Shown: positions 26,069-40,033, numbered from the stretch's first letter. The stretch is DNA of 64,000 bases from Marchantia polymorpha subsp. ruderalis (GCA_037833965.1 AP031354.1:24034001-24098000); one strand, 5' to 3'. Notes: a model not told the origin generated them from the sequence alone. Numbers and translations are program-made.

Positions 26069-27156
26069 TTATAGTAGGGGGCGGCTAGTTATCCTCACTT
26101 AGGTTTACTTCGCCCTCATCCTACAATACATGTTGGTCGTGTTATAGGTTCCGTGAGATGAGTAATAAACTTCGCGGGTTTTACTTATTTTTGCTCTTCG
26201 TCCATGATGACTCCGTGGCAAGAGCCAAGTCAAACCAAGAGGAAAAATGATCTGCGTCGTAAAATTCAAACTTTACAACGCCAACCCAGAAACTGAAGAG
26301 TTATTGTCACCCTCTAGACCAATTTCAATAAATCCTCCTCCTTTGGCGTGGCTACGATTCAGTTGACTTTGGTAATCATGCCTTGCATCTAGCCCCAATA
26401 AGAGTCATCACTTAAGGACATGATTGCCAACGTTGTGTGATATTGGGCATCTAATAACACTGTCAAAACTGTCTTTCACAATATGAAGACGATATTCTTG
26501 CTTGCAAGCCACGAGTATCATTCAAGTGAGCAGATCAAGGCACTTAATGACTCCAAACTCAACGCTTACTCGGTTTGAAGATAGACTACAAACGTACATT
26601 GTACTTTTGTTAATTACTTCTCTTCATAATGAAACTTTTTGATTTCATCAAAATTCCAGGAGTTCATTGATACTCAACATTTGCAGTATAGTAGACTATC
26701 AGTCTAGAGCTAGTCTTTCATAGCACATGGAAAAATTATTCCGTGAACAATTGTGGCACACTTCAAACATTTTTGTTAGCAGCAAGTTTGGCGTACTATA
26801 TGGAGTGCATAAAAGTTCTTTGAAAAGTATGACTTACTACAAGTGTTAGTTGTAATGAAATCATGCGCATGTCATTGACGACGACAAGACGAGAGAGTCC
26901 GAGAGGGACAAACTCCACCCATACTAGGAGATAGCATTCACAGCGGACCTCGAACGCGGAGCTGGCAAGCATGAGTTTGACTTGGCTCTTGTCACATAGG
27001 CATCATGTACGAAGAGCGAAAAGAAGTAAAACTCGCGAAGTTAATTACTCATATCACGGAAGCTATGACCCGGCGCCACCGATGAGTGAACAACGTATTG
27101 TAGAGTGAGTGCTAATTAGTCCTAAGTGAGGTATAACTAGCCGCTTCATTATAGTA
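26069..27156. mobile_element. non-autonomous DNA transposon with long terminal inverted repeats
   Basis: The element spans 26077-27148 and is flanked on both sides by the 8-bp direct repeat TTATAGTA (26069-26076 and 27149-27156). The ends are inverted repeats of about 160-170 bp (26077-26235 and 26975-27148), roughly three quarters identical. Shared blocks include GCGGCTAGTTAT, CCTCACTTAGG, CTACAATAC, ATGAGTAAT, AACTTCGCG, CTCTTCGT and AAGAGCCAAGTCAAAC. The 740-bp centre has no transposase frame. Long TIRs suggest a Mutator-like element, while an 8-bp duplication suits hAT; the superfamily is open. Divergence of the arms means an old insertion. Confidence 0.82.
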
Positions 27157-28260
27157 TGGTAACAATGTTTCACATTCTAATCACTTTAATAGCACACCAT
27201 AATTAATCTGATAATCCTACATATAGTCTTGCAGTTTGGGGTAGATTAGATGCAGTTTGACGGAACCCAGTTTTGTGATTTTTGATTATGATGTATGAAC
27301 ACGCATCTAATATATCTGACATTAAACGGATATAAACAGTATTGTAAGATTTGTTTAGCTTATACCAAAACATAGTTGTGAGATAATCTTTATGTAGGAA
27401 AATAAACAAAACATATACTCTTTCTTCTCGAATATGCAGAAAATGCTACTCCTTTGCATTTATTCCTAGGTTGACCAAGTTTGCCTGATTGTCGCCACTA
27501 ATTTATACATCGCCTCTATTTGTAATATCCGGACATTCAAAACAGCAAACCCGGCTTTTCGTAAGCAAACCCTGCTTTTCGTAACCACAATCCAGATCTT
27601 CAATTTACTCCTAATCTACCATCTGAACATCTCACTCTCAAAATGCTAATAAACATCGATAAGAAATTCTTGATAGCTGTTTGTGAGTTTTGAATAGATT
27701 CATAACATTCAGTAAATCCTACGTTGAACCTACTACAACGTAGAATTCACCATATGTCATGGCTATGGCTGCTTGCAAGTGCAACAAAACTAGTCACCAA
27801 GAAGCCTGACAAGACATCTCGCGCTTAAGTGCATGTGCATTTACAGTCTTATCGATGCTTTCATCATTCTTTTTAAAAGAAACTCAGCTTTTTCTGTCAC
27901 TACTCTCATATATCAGCAAGTTTGTCAATGTCATAGATCGCAGTGGTATCTTTACTTCTTGTATGAGAAACGTCGTGAAGGAATGCTGATTGGTAATACA
28001 ACGACTAGGAAAGATGTTTAAGTCGTTTTCAATAAAATGAACATCAAACCTATCTTTTGTGCCATAGGTGTATGGTAATGGATGGAAGCTCGGCTAGAGG
28101 AGTTTACCAAGCTTGACCACCTTTGCACTTCAGATTGATCAATATATTTGTATAGCTTAAAGACATCAATGATGCGAGTGAAAGTGAAAAAAAGATTATA
28201 TGGTCTTTGCAGGTCATTTGAAGCCCCATAAACCACTTTGAAAGACATAACAGATTCTTT
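27157..28260. other. intergenic, no gene seen
   Basis: Moderately AT-rich with frames under 80 codons. Nothing is recognised. Confidence 0.5.
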
Positions 28261-30985
28261 AAAATTGATAATAAGTTAAACACAATTTCTGTAAATACGT
28301 TTTCTCCAAATCATCTACTAAAGATCAAAACAAAAAATATTTATTGTAATTCATGCATCAAATAATTTAATTAAATAAAATGAGCTAATTTCACTTGAAC
28401 ACAAGAGTACCTCTACTGATCAAATTCAAGGAATCAAGCTCTCAACATGTAGAAATTCTACAATCACTCATACATATTGATAAAAAAATTTAATTTACAG
28501 TAGATAACTCATAAAAGTTACGATAATTATTTCACTAAAGTGAACTAAGATCCAAGCTTATACAACATCAATTCTTTGCTTCATCTTGTAGTGTTGAATT
28601 ACTGATTAATACTTTGCGACACATTGTAGGAGAAAACTAAATTACATCATTGTGAAGACTAAGATAAGGTGCTAATTCAATCAGATAAATCTCATTCATA
28701 TATTATAATCATCCAGAAATAATTCAAACTATACTTCTACATATCTTCAAAAACTGAAAAATTACCCAAATAGTTTATATATATGATCATAAATATCATA
28801 TTGATTGGGAGGTCAATGTCATTTACTCACAGTTAATAATTTGATCTTTTGTTAAAAAATGTGTTTCACTTTAGTTTTATTCACTCTTGTGTGCATGTGT
28901 GTAAATATATAAATAATTCACAATGTGATAATAAAAATGAAAGTCAATCACTTCTATCCTTTTGACATATATATCTAATTAAATTTTCAATTTTCAATCT
29001 TTGTCACCAACAAACAATTTTTCTGTGGGTTTATAGTAAATTGAAACACAAATTTTGAAAAAAAATTTCCATCTTCAAATCTGAAGAAATATCATTTTTC
29101 ATTGAAAATTTAGGTCATAAGCAATATTAGATATACATATTGGTCAAAAAATTTATGATCTCATGAGAGTGTGGAATTAAAGTTAAGAGTCTATGCATAT
29201 CTTTTAACACTAAAAATGCTCCTTGTAATGAACATAAATATGCACAACGATGTAATATAACCTGTTGAACATGAGAAAATATACAGTGTTAGAATAAGTA
29301 TAAATTCATAGTTAAGCAAAATTTATAGCAATGTTAATCTTTACAAGTGTATGATTAATAAAAATGCATTGCCAATTGCTGTATGATAAATTTTCTTTTA
29401 AAAATGACAACATAGAGCAGTCCAAGCATTTGCAAAAAAGATTAATGTATTCAAGTCACAAATTATTTTTTTGATTGATATTCAGAAAAAAATTATATTT
29501 TGAATTTTTCTGAAATTTCATTTGTATAACTAGAATATTCACTTCTTTTATAACAAAAATCCCCACATTTTAAAACCAAAAAAATTGAAATCTTAAACTA
29601 TTTCTGAGCACACATATTTATTAAAAACTTATACAAAAATTTAAAATAAAATTTTCTTTCTCTATTTTCGTAAATTATATAATTCATCAAAAATAATAAA
29701 ATTGTAATTATGTTTATATTCTCCAATTTTTTGTGTTGGCATGTGAAAAATTTATATTATTTTTCTTTATCTCTTCAATTTAATTCATATGAAAAATTTA
29801 TTTTTACATAATATTCTTGATATAAGAATAATTCTTGAAAATATTAAATTCAATTTTATTATTGACACAATAAATTTACTTTTTATTTAAATATAAATAA
29901 TTTTGTAGCCAATGAGTTTATTTGTAGACAAAAGTGTGTACTTATAATCAATTTATAATATGTGAATATCAAAAATTAAATATATTCATCTATCATTTAC
30001 TTCACATTCAAGCATTCAAGGAATGATTTCTTTTGAAGTTAAATATTAATTTTTTTCCAACATGAAAACTTTATGCATTATATCTAAATATTATCTAAAA
30101 GATGATATGATTTTCTAATAATTCTTAGAAAAAAATTATTATTCATCATAAAATTTTATTCTTCAAAGTAATGTTTCTTGTGTTTGTTGACAACTTAATG
30201 ACTAATTAATTTAATTCCATTATAATGTAATTTTATTTCATTGCCATTATTTTTTGAAAAAAAAACATTGAAATGTCATTAATATTGTTTGAATTATGCT
30301 TAACATTATTATATTTATGCGTCAAAAGCAAAATTTATGAATAAGTCGGAATCATATCATTTGAAGATAAATGTGTATAACAAAGCGAATTGTTTTTTGC
30401 TTGAAATCTTAACTTTTGAGATGTAATCTATCTTTATTTTTTTTGTTTGCGTAGCATAAATTTTAAAGCTTGAGCAAGATGTAACACTATGGTTTAGAGT
30501 GAAACGCAGTAAAAAATGTAACATAAATGTTGAAGATGAGATATCTTGAATGGTTCAACCTCTTCTTTATATAGATAATTCAAACATATATGGAAATAAT
30601 GTATTATTCCACCATCCAATACTCTATTAGTGGATTGATAACATGACAAATATAACTAAAAAACACACGAATTGATTAGGATGTCACTCTCAACTAACAT
30701 ATCCAATTTTTACCTAACATTCACACTGTGTGATAACATGTGATTCCCAACTAGCACACGGATTGTTGACATGATATTGAAGGTATTTCATAATCGTCTA
30801 CTCTATTCAATCTTAAGTTACTTAGACTTTGGTTCTACCTAATTAAATATAGTTTCATCTAACAACGTTAAAAAAAATCTGTAAGTTTCTATAAATCTGT
30901 TATAAAAATCTTTAATTTTTTTTTTAGATTATGTAAAATTTACTACTTTAAAATTCAAATATATTCAATCTTCAATCTCATCATA

Positions 30986-31281
30986 GCATATTATTCTACA
31001 TGTAAAAAAATATTTTTGTAATTCATATCTTTCTTTTGTATGACAACTCTAATCATCAACTTAGTTTCAAACATTATTTTCTTTTAATCTATTGAATTAT
31101 ACTTTGATTTGTAAATTCATTTGCTATGACTTCAAGTTTGATTTGATGAAAGCTTCACCGGCTTTCATGTCTTATGATTCATCATAAATTGCATCTCACT
31201 TTTCATAGCAATATTTCACTCAAGTTAATTGAAAACTTATTAAATTTGTTTATAAATACAATGATTTCTTTTTCCCAACAT
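30986..31281 (+). repeat. diverged direct repeat, copy A
   Basis: Closely parallels 32479-32796 in the same orientation, at roughly 80 percent by eye. Shared blocks include CATCAACTTAGTT, TTCATTTGCTAT, CAAGTTTGATTTG, ATCATAAATTG and a run from TCTCACTTTTC through AGCAATATTTCACTCAAGTT. Noncoding. Unit boundaries are approximate. Confidence 0.8.
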
Positions 31282-32478
31282 CTTTCTTTAAATTTATTTT
31301 TATTTTAATGATCAGAGCTCTTCAAAAAAAAATTCATTGATAATATTCTTATTTTTTTCTAGATTTCATAGCCTAGAGATTTTCATATAAAAAACACATC
31401 AAAAACAATAATTTGTTGATGTAGCATGCAACTTGATACTATTGTACTTACATATGTATAATCAAAAACTTTCAAACAATTAAAAACTATTATTTCAAAA
31501 AAAATCGTGAAATTGGATGTTTTAATTAAACAATATTACTAACTAAATTGCAATTTGGCAACTACAACCTATATAGTTCATGATAAATAATTTTTTCATC
31601 ATGTTACGCATCTTTGCCAACACAGTACTATTTGACAGATCTTTTGAAAAACGAAATTATTGAGCAAGTTAAATCGTGATAAGATAATAAATATTATATT
31701 TTTCACTAAAGTGATTATTAAAAATTCTTTTAAACATACTTCTCATTTTCAAAAATACATAGATATTTCACCTTGTGTTAAGTCTAAATTTCCAATTGAT
31801 TTTTTTTACTTTCATAAGTTGTAAAAAACACTTAAATTTTTGTGTGAAAAAATAAAATTGAAAAATTTTTAGTTAATTTTTAAATAAATTAATATAATAT
31901 AATTTTCTAGAGTTTGGAACTTTGAAAATTAGTTTTAATCATCAGTACACATGAACTCAAATAACTCTTAAAATATTTGAATTTGAAACTCAATTTATTT
32001 ATTAAATAATTTTATGATGCTTGCACATAACACAATATTCACAAACATTTATTCAACTTACCTATGATATATAATAAATTACTATAGCTAAAGATGGTTA
32101 ATTATGTAAATCTCATGTCTCATATACTAGATTGACATATGTGAGTAATTTGGATTCAAAATTTAATGAATTATAGATGTTTTTTTCTCAAGCTTGTATA
32201 AACTTCAATTATTTTATGTTGTGAATGTAATTTTTGCACATATCTGAATCTCAAGCATTTCGAATTTAAAAATTACTTTATGGATTTGTTGAATCTAACA
32301 TTACAAATCTAAAAATGGTTTTTTTACATGTCAAATATGTATGTGCTTTTAATTAATATCACATGTTTTCATTTTTAAGAATTTAAATTTTTTAATTTAA
32401 AAATCATTTTCTATGTAAATAAATCAATTTAAATTTAAATTTAAATTTTTTAAAATAAATGTGATAGAAAATATTTAT

Positions 32479-32796
32479 AGTATATTATTTTACGTGTAAA
32501 AAACTTTGTTGTAATTCATATCTCTCCTTTTTGTGACAATTCTAACCATCAACTTAGTTCTGAACAGTAATTTCTTTTAAATTAAAAGAAATTAAATTAT
32601 TAAAATTTATTGAATTAGACTTTAACTTGTACATTCATTTGCTATTAATCCAAGTTTGATTTGTTGAACCTTCCACCAGCTTTCAGGTCTTGTGATCCAT
32701 CATAAATTGTATCTCACTTTTCATAGCAATATTTCACTCAAGTTCATTAAAAAATTCTTGGATTTGTTCATAAAAATGATTTCTTTTTTCCAAAAT
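32479..32796 (+). repeat. diverged direct repeat, copy B
   Basis: Second copy of the segment at 30986-31281. It is longer mainly by an AT-rich insertion of about 25-30 bases near 32579-32610. The copies start about 1.5 kb apart. They could be a segmental duplication, members of a dispersed family, or decayed ends of a small retroelement; no TG..CA ends were seen. Confidence 0.8.
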
Positions 32797-35700
32797 CAAC
32801 AAAACTTTATAACACACTTAGTTTCAATATCATGATCTTCAAAAATGGATGAATCAATCAATAACCCATACTCTATACAAGCTTTATTTCATTTGATTTG
32901 ATGATATATTAAGATATTATGGTGTTGATAACTTTTTTTTTTATAGTTATTTGAAACTCATCAATAATAACATGTTTATTCACATTCTAATTTTCAGTTA
33001 TTTGTTTCATATAGAAAATCTTTTTTCCTTATAATAATAAGTCCATAATGATCAATTTTTCCTTTAATAACATCAATTAGTGAATATGTTTATGCGCGAT
33101 AATGAAATAATCTTCACTTTTTTATGATTTAGAGTCATTTAAAAAATTACATTGTGAATGACAATAATTTTGTAGTTTATTGAACACCATATGCTTAAAC
33201 TTTTACATCATTAAAATTTCCAAGAAAAAAATTAATTAAATATAGTATTGAGCTTGATTTATGTACTTATGTTGAAAATATTATTTGTATAGTTGAAAAA
33301 TCTTCAATCACTAAAATCAGTCATTTGTCTATGGATAAATTCAAATGGTGTTTGAATTTGATGAAATACAAATTAATCAGATTCATTGCAATATCAAGAA
33401 ATTTAGCTCAAAAGTTTAACCAAATTGGTTTAACATATTGCATATTTTGTTCAACATCATTCAAATTAATTTCTTAAAATAACATTTTGTTGAGGTTTAT
33501 GATTTGTAATGAGGGAAAAAATAATATCATATTTTTTGCAATAACTTAAAACTCCTTAAAATTATTCTTTTTGACATCATTATGAGTACTTAAATATCTC
33601 ATTTTTTGTGCGTAGCTTGAAATTCAATTTAAAATATTCATACCATTTTATAGTTGTAGTAAACTCAGAATGTTGTGTTGTGATCAAAATTTGTAAACAA
33701 CTCAAATTAGATTTACACAAATCTCAAGTGATTATAAATCAATGATACACCGTATGATTCTTCAAAGAAGTAATCTGTCCAAAAAAAGTACCCACATATG
33801 AATTGCATATTTAAATTAACTCTTTGGGTTCTAGTACCAAATTTTTCTTTGATAATTGTCCATAACAAATTGTTTATAAGACTCTAGTTCAACTACACTC
33901 ATGTGAAGTAATAAGATATCTAGTGAAGGAGTGTCAAGTACATATATTTCATGTGTCTTGTACTATAATGATATATATTAATCATCTGAAGTCAAGATTG
34001 AGTAAAGTTGATTTCACCACGTATGATTATTTTTCCATCGCGTATAGATAGTTATGCTTGTGTACACTTGAAAAGAGATTCATCCGTTATATGGTTATAT
34101 ATTATTATTATTTGCTTGGTTTTTTTAGTAGAGTGTGATTTTATTTCTATCATTCATTTTAATTTCAATGAATTGCATGACAATTTTACATAATAAACAC
34201 ATGAATTGCTGAAGTAAAAAATCTTTATGCCTAGTAAGAGTTATTTTTTACTATAAATTATAAAAATATTAAATATATGCTTAAAAAAATGTTATTACAT
34301 TTATCATATATTTGATCAATTACAAATTTATTATGTCACATGTCCAAAGTGAAAAATATGGTATGTCAATATTAAGTTTACAATTTTATCACGTTTAATA
34401 TTTTGAAATATACTTTGTTTAAATACATAATAATAAACATTTCTTACAAATGCTACACAGAGAAATATTTATTCATCCAAATGAGTAGTGTTCACCAGGA
34501 CTCAAAATTGTTGTGATGGTATTTTAAGTTGTATCATACATAACTACAATCTTCTCATTTAATATAAATAAAAGTCTAAATATTTTTATTGACTATAATT
34601 GCATCAATTAAAGATAGTAAAGACATTAATGGAATTGCAATAAATTTATTTTGTAAGTGTAACAAGTGGAAAAATATGTCAAATACTGAACATTCAATTT
34701 TTGATCAAAATCATTTAAATTTAAATTTGAATATGCTGCTATTTGTAGAATAAATCAATATTTCTTTTTTAATGAAAATAAATTTTTTAAATTAAATTTG
34801 CACACTGAATATCGTTTTAAAATGTTTTTTTTATTTTTAAATTATTTTACTTATTTAGTATTTAAATATTCCAATCACATTAGTTGACGTTTTTAAAATG
34901 TAAGATGTCATTTTAGAGGATTAAAATTATGTTAATTTGTATGCAAATCTTGCATGAATATTTTGAAAAAAATTATGACTAATCAAAATAGAAAATTTTG
35001 TAGAGACTTTTTATGCTGGTTAAAATATGAGTAATTTATAATGGTAGAATCTATAAGATTGTGAGAAAAAACAATAACAAAATGTTTGAACACACTGATG
35101 AATTTAAAATAAAAAATAAGATGTACACAATATAATGATGTATACTGTGTGCAAAACAGTATCTGCAGCCTTATGCATAATTGAATGGATAAGAGAGTTG
35201 AATTTAAATTCAAGGTTATTATGAGTATCCAATATAATAGTCTAAACAAATATCATTCAATTTGAACTTATGGTATTATTTAATAAAAATAACTTGTAAA
35301 GTCCAAACATGAATATGAACAAAATTTTTGAATATCACTTTCTGGATTGAAAAGTTTTAAATTTTTAAAAAAGAAAGAAAAAAATTTGAAAAGAAAATAA
35401 AATTTATTGTTAAAAACATTCCGTGTTTAACTAGTAAAATATCATAATTTTGATTTGTGATTCGATTATTCTCTTAGCTATGATTGAAATTATTGGCTAA
35501 AAGTCAAGATTTGCTCAAATCGAAAGATTTGATTGAATAAAAAGAAGAAATAATATGTGTATTCAAAACATTGCTTTATAATCAATGTTTTAAAAGAAAA
35601 TATAATCAAAATATAGTGATGAAATAAAAAATATAATTAAAAAAACACAATATATTACAAAATTCATTTCTAAAAAAGATATAGACATTTCAGATATTTT

Positions 35701-37739
35701 TAGTATTTTCATATAAAATATAATTGCAATGTGAATCAAAATATAGTGAATATTTTTGTATCTATCAAGGACAATGAACGTATCAAAGTTTAAATTTTTT
35801 ATCGGTGTCAAACATATGATTATTTTTCAATCATATGAAATGTTAAGACTGGTAAGAAATGATTCATCGATAAGATATTCTTATGATAATACATATTAAA
35901 AAAGAAATAAAGATAATGACAAGAGGTTGTTAATACTTATCAACAGATCTCATATAAAAACAGGTTTGATCTCGAAAGTTAAAAATTAAAATGGAATAAA
36001 AAGATATGAAATTAAAAAAATTTTGCATATTTCAAGAAAACATGTCTTTTTGTGATTTTTAATGATGATACACTTTTAAACTTTTAATTATTAGAATTTT
36101 TCACATATATTAAGCATAAAAAATAAAAACACATGGAAAATATCATTTTACAATTAATTTGCATGAACTAAAAATAAATTAATTAGATAAAATGACCAAA
36201 CTAAAATTGTAATGCATATAAAAAACTAACAGAATAACAACTTTGAAATTTTTATGGCAATACTTGCACATAGACTTCATTAAATTATAATATGAATTTT
36301 ATAAGTTTCATAGAAATATTTGCCAACAGTATCAATTTGAAAGTTTTGAAATTGTAAATGTTAAGATATTAAATATTTTTTAAGAAAGATAATTTTTTAA
36401 TATTAATAAAAATACATGGATGTATTCTGGAAATAAAACATAATTTTTTCAACTCACTTTGAAGTTTAAAAAAATTCAATCATTTCATACATTTTTAAGA
36501 CATAAATTGTCGGGATGAAACATAGATGAAAATTTAAAATTTTATATAATTATATCAATCACTTCGGTTTTTAATTTCTTGGTTCAGAAGATATAATGTT
36601 TTTTTGAATCTTTTATTGTGCTTCTAGAACAAGATTATTATATTTAAGATTATTTGTTGATATAGGATATGTAACTTAGGTTAAGTATGTAAAAAAAATT
36701 TAGCGACGGCAATTAAATGCTTGAGTGTTGACAAAATTTGTAAACAATTTTGAGATATTAAGATGATTGTATTATTAAGATTTTAATATTGTGTTACATT
36801 AAACATGATTGAGACTTATAAGATTACTAAAATGAACGAGTGATGTTAAAAACTCATAAATAGGAGACAATATGACCTAATCTTATTGTGATCAATATTT
36901 GAAATTTTGATTGTGATCAATTTCGATTGTGATTCATATATCATTTTGATGTTACTTTTATGTGTCATATTTTATTTTGTTTTTCTTTTGTTCAGCATGT
37001 AATTTGAGACTTAACATTTAACTTCTTGTTTTAATATCAACATTATGTATTGGATATGCCAATTATTAAATTTGTCGAAACTTAGATACATTCCATCATT
37101 CATGTTATTCTAAATCATCTTAATGTGTTTTTTTGTGGTGAATTTGACAAAAACCTTTGTTCTCAAATAATTATTTTGTTATTTTTCTTTGCATTTTAAT
37201 CTATACTTGATCACAAAAAGTAGTGATTTTGATTCTATAAAACTCAACTCAGAATATCAATTATTCATTTAATCTTGTATTTGACTAGATTTTAAATTTT
37301 TAGTAAAAGTACAATTATTTTGATTTCACTAAAGATCAATTTCTTTATTTGTTTATTTTATGAAAATTACTGTAAAACAATGAGAGATCTTTGGTAATTT
37401 GTTAGGGTTTGAGATATTTTAAAAAAATACAGTAAAAGCAGTGAAAGTATGAAAGACTCTACAATAAGAATTAAAAAATGTGAACAAGTAGAAACCACTT
37501 TATAAAATCTTACAGCTTGAAAGTGAAACTAAAATCTAATACATGTTTGGAGTGATTTTTAACGTATTGTGAAACTTTTAGGCAGTCAAGAGTTTTCACT
37601 AAAATTTTTAGAAATTAAAACTTGTAATAGTCACTAAAAATTAAGCTCAATTGAGGATTTCTTTGATGCATGATGACGGTTGAGATTGAAAGATTTCGTG
37701 GTTGTATTCATTTTGAATTCGATAAGTGTATTGCTTGCG

Positions 37740-37880
37740 AAGTCTGTGTACGATGCCAGATGTCTTACTCGAAGACTTGTCAAAGTAGTTCAACATATTG
37801 TTGTGCAAAAAATGAAACGTCATATTGGTAAACGTCTTGATATTCCTTGTGGAGTAATTTCCTCACCAGTCCATATTCAA
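37740..37880 (+). pseudogene. fossil plastid rpoC2 fragment (nuclear plastid DNA insertion)
   Basis: In frame with the longest open frame of the AT desert, residues encoded at about 37765-37805 read [14 protein letters not shown]. This nearly matches the signature of the plastid RNA polymerase beta'' subunit (LTRRLVEVVQHIVV in land-plant plastids), with a preceding DA that also aligns. A weaker GVISSP-type match follows. Sequence on both sides diverges at once, so only a short decayed piece remains; it is not a functional rpoC2, which exceeds 1000 codons. The frame itself starts at TTG, not ATG. Origin as transferred plastid DNA is inferred. Confidence 0.6.
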
Positions 37881-38955
37881 AACTTTCCTTTAGGTTATGA
37901 ACCTTTTTTAGGCTTCAAAGTCAAAATTGCAGATCTCATTTATTATTACAAGTTTTGTACAATAGCTATAACTTTTGCTATAAAGATTTTTCTTAAAAAT
38001 GAGAATTATATGACAATTCATGTTACTATGAAATTTCATGTTCATTTAATACATGATTAAAAACATATTGAAAGAATGGTATACGTGAATATGCACGACA
38101 TATTTTCATATACTTTATGGTTTAAAGAATTGTTGGTAATTTGAACTTTGTGAAATTAGTCTAAAAGTTAATTTAAAAAATTATCAGTTAAATCAATTCA
38201 AATATTAAAAACCACAAGTTTATTATTATAATTTCTGTGAAGAGTAAAATGAAAATTGTGAATCTAATATTAGATGACAATGACTCACTCAAGAGATATA
38301 GAGAGTCATTCTACAATGAGACGCTTGGATGTTTACAGAGTGAAAAAATGTTAGTCAACATCTCTAATAATAATTTGATTGATATTTGCAATGAGAATTA
38401 TTTGTAGCAATATCAACATAAGAATTAATTTATACATATTAGTTACATTAAATGTATAAACACATACAATACCCAAAAAAGTAAAAGAGAAGGTTTTGAA
38501 AAAAAAAATTGTTAGTTTTTATGTAGCACTAGCTATATAATCTAACCAATCTTGATTTGTGAAAAAGAATCTTATAATTCTTATTAATGTCATCCAAGAT
38601 TGAGCAAAGATTTTACGAATTGAAAAATTGAGGTTCACTTGAGAATTTAAAAGATGTCCAAGATGCAATTGAGTGTACAAAACAATTTATGTTCAATCAG
38701 GAACTATATGATCCAAATTGATGCTAAAAATGAGTTAATGGAAATGGGAATCAACTGTAAGGTAGGATAACAAGAGAAAGTGTGTTGTATATTTACAGGT
38801 ATGTTCTACGGATGGGGCATATTGCAAATATAACAAAATTTACATGATGGCAAAAACTTGTTTGCTATCATGTACTAAGGAGATTGCATATTTTAAACTT
38901 ATTGGTGTAACAAAATATTTATAACTCAAATGTTATAAGTATGGAGAGCATAGCA

Positions 38956-39270
38956 ATATTAATAGGGCCAGACTAGGGCCACACTTATTTTTGCTACGGC
39001 CACACCCGCCCGCTAATTACTATGCCCATGCCCGCTTTTGCTACTACCCAAGCGCACTTTTGCCACTACTCAAAGAGTTACAAGCGGCAGCAATGCGGGA
39101 GACAGCGATGGCCGCAGCAGCCCCGCGCCACTCGAAGCCTCTCGACTACGCTCTACTCTGCCTCGCGGACGAGCTCGACTTAGCAGCTGGGTTTGAGTGA
39201 AGGCGTGCTTTGACGCACAATCAGTTGTTTGTATGTAGCGGGTGTGGCCCTCATATGGCCTATATTAATA
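38956..39270. mobile_element. 297-bp MITE with perfect 9-bp target duplication
   Basis: The element is 38965-39261. The direct repeat ATATTAATA occurs exactly at 38956-38964 and 39262-39270. The ends are inverted repeats: GGGCCAGACTAGGGCCACAC on the left against AGGCCATATGAGGGCCACAC on the reverse complement of the right. A 9-bp duplication is the usual mark of Mutator-like elements. The interior is GC-rich and stands out sharply from the surrounding AT sequence. A 70-codon open frame inside is probably composition-driven. The perfect duplication suggests a fairly young insertion. Confidence 0.85.
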
Positions 39271-40033
39271 TGTGCTAATTAGATCCAAGATGAAGATCCT
39301 AATTGCACCCAATGGCAAGAAAGATATAAGAGAATATAACTTGTTTCCACAAATGTATAAGAGTTACAAGAGATTGAAAAATAAGGTGTTGCTTAGACCC
39401 TTGGCATGTGTTGAATATGACGTGGAAATCATCATCCTTCATGCCACATTGCTGTGGACTCAGAATACATGGCCCTTCATCTTCTTCTAAGGTATGAGTC
39501 TGGACTATGAAGACCACCACAACCGAAAAAGCAATACATCTTCTCATCTGCAGGGCAGCCATTGTGATGGGAATAAACAGAAGGAGCCTCTTCTCTGCAG
39601 CCAAATAATGCCAAGAGCCGACTATCATCTGTTCGTTAAAAAACATCAAGACGAAAAATACAAACACTCAATGGAAATAATACTAACACACACAAAATAC
39701 ATACAAAAATACTGAAACCCAACAGCTTACCGGAGAAGGAGACCTTGGAGTAGATACAAGCAGCACGCCTTGTATAGCATCATCACCCTCTTATAGATTG
39801 GGGAAAGAACACCTGAACGTAGCTGCGAGGTGCTCTGACCCCGACAAGTGAGCCTGGCTGTCTAAGGTATATCGAAAATATCCCATCAGGTCGGGGACAT
39901 TTGAAAGTGTCAATAAAAGGGAGAAGAATATTCCGAAGAAAGGGAAAAATTGAATATGCTGAGTAAGCGTCGTTATAAGTGTAAGTGAGAAAATCCGACC
40001 TCTACGTCTTCCTATAAAGTTTCTGAAGCCTTT

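Larger units (their letters stand above)
28261..38955. other. 10.7-kb AT-rich gene desert
   Basis: GC is very low almost throughout, and no frame above 90 codons occurs except one near 37.7 kb that carries a plastid-like remnant. Two diverged copies of a 0.3-kb segment lie at 31.0 and 32.5 kb. TTTAAA-type simple sequence occurs at about 32.42-32.45 kb. No transposase, reverse transcriptase or LTR pair was recognised. Confidence 0.6.

Noticed and set aside
30986-32796. Direct repeats considered as LTRs of an intact retrotransposon
   Set aside because: No TG..CA ends, primer-binding site, polypurine tract or reverse transcriptase frame between the copies.
38991-39200. 70-codon frame inside the GC-rich MITE
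   Set aside because: It lies wholly between the element's inverted ends and has no family resemblance; composition explains it.
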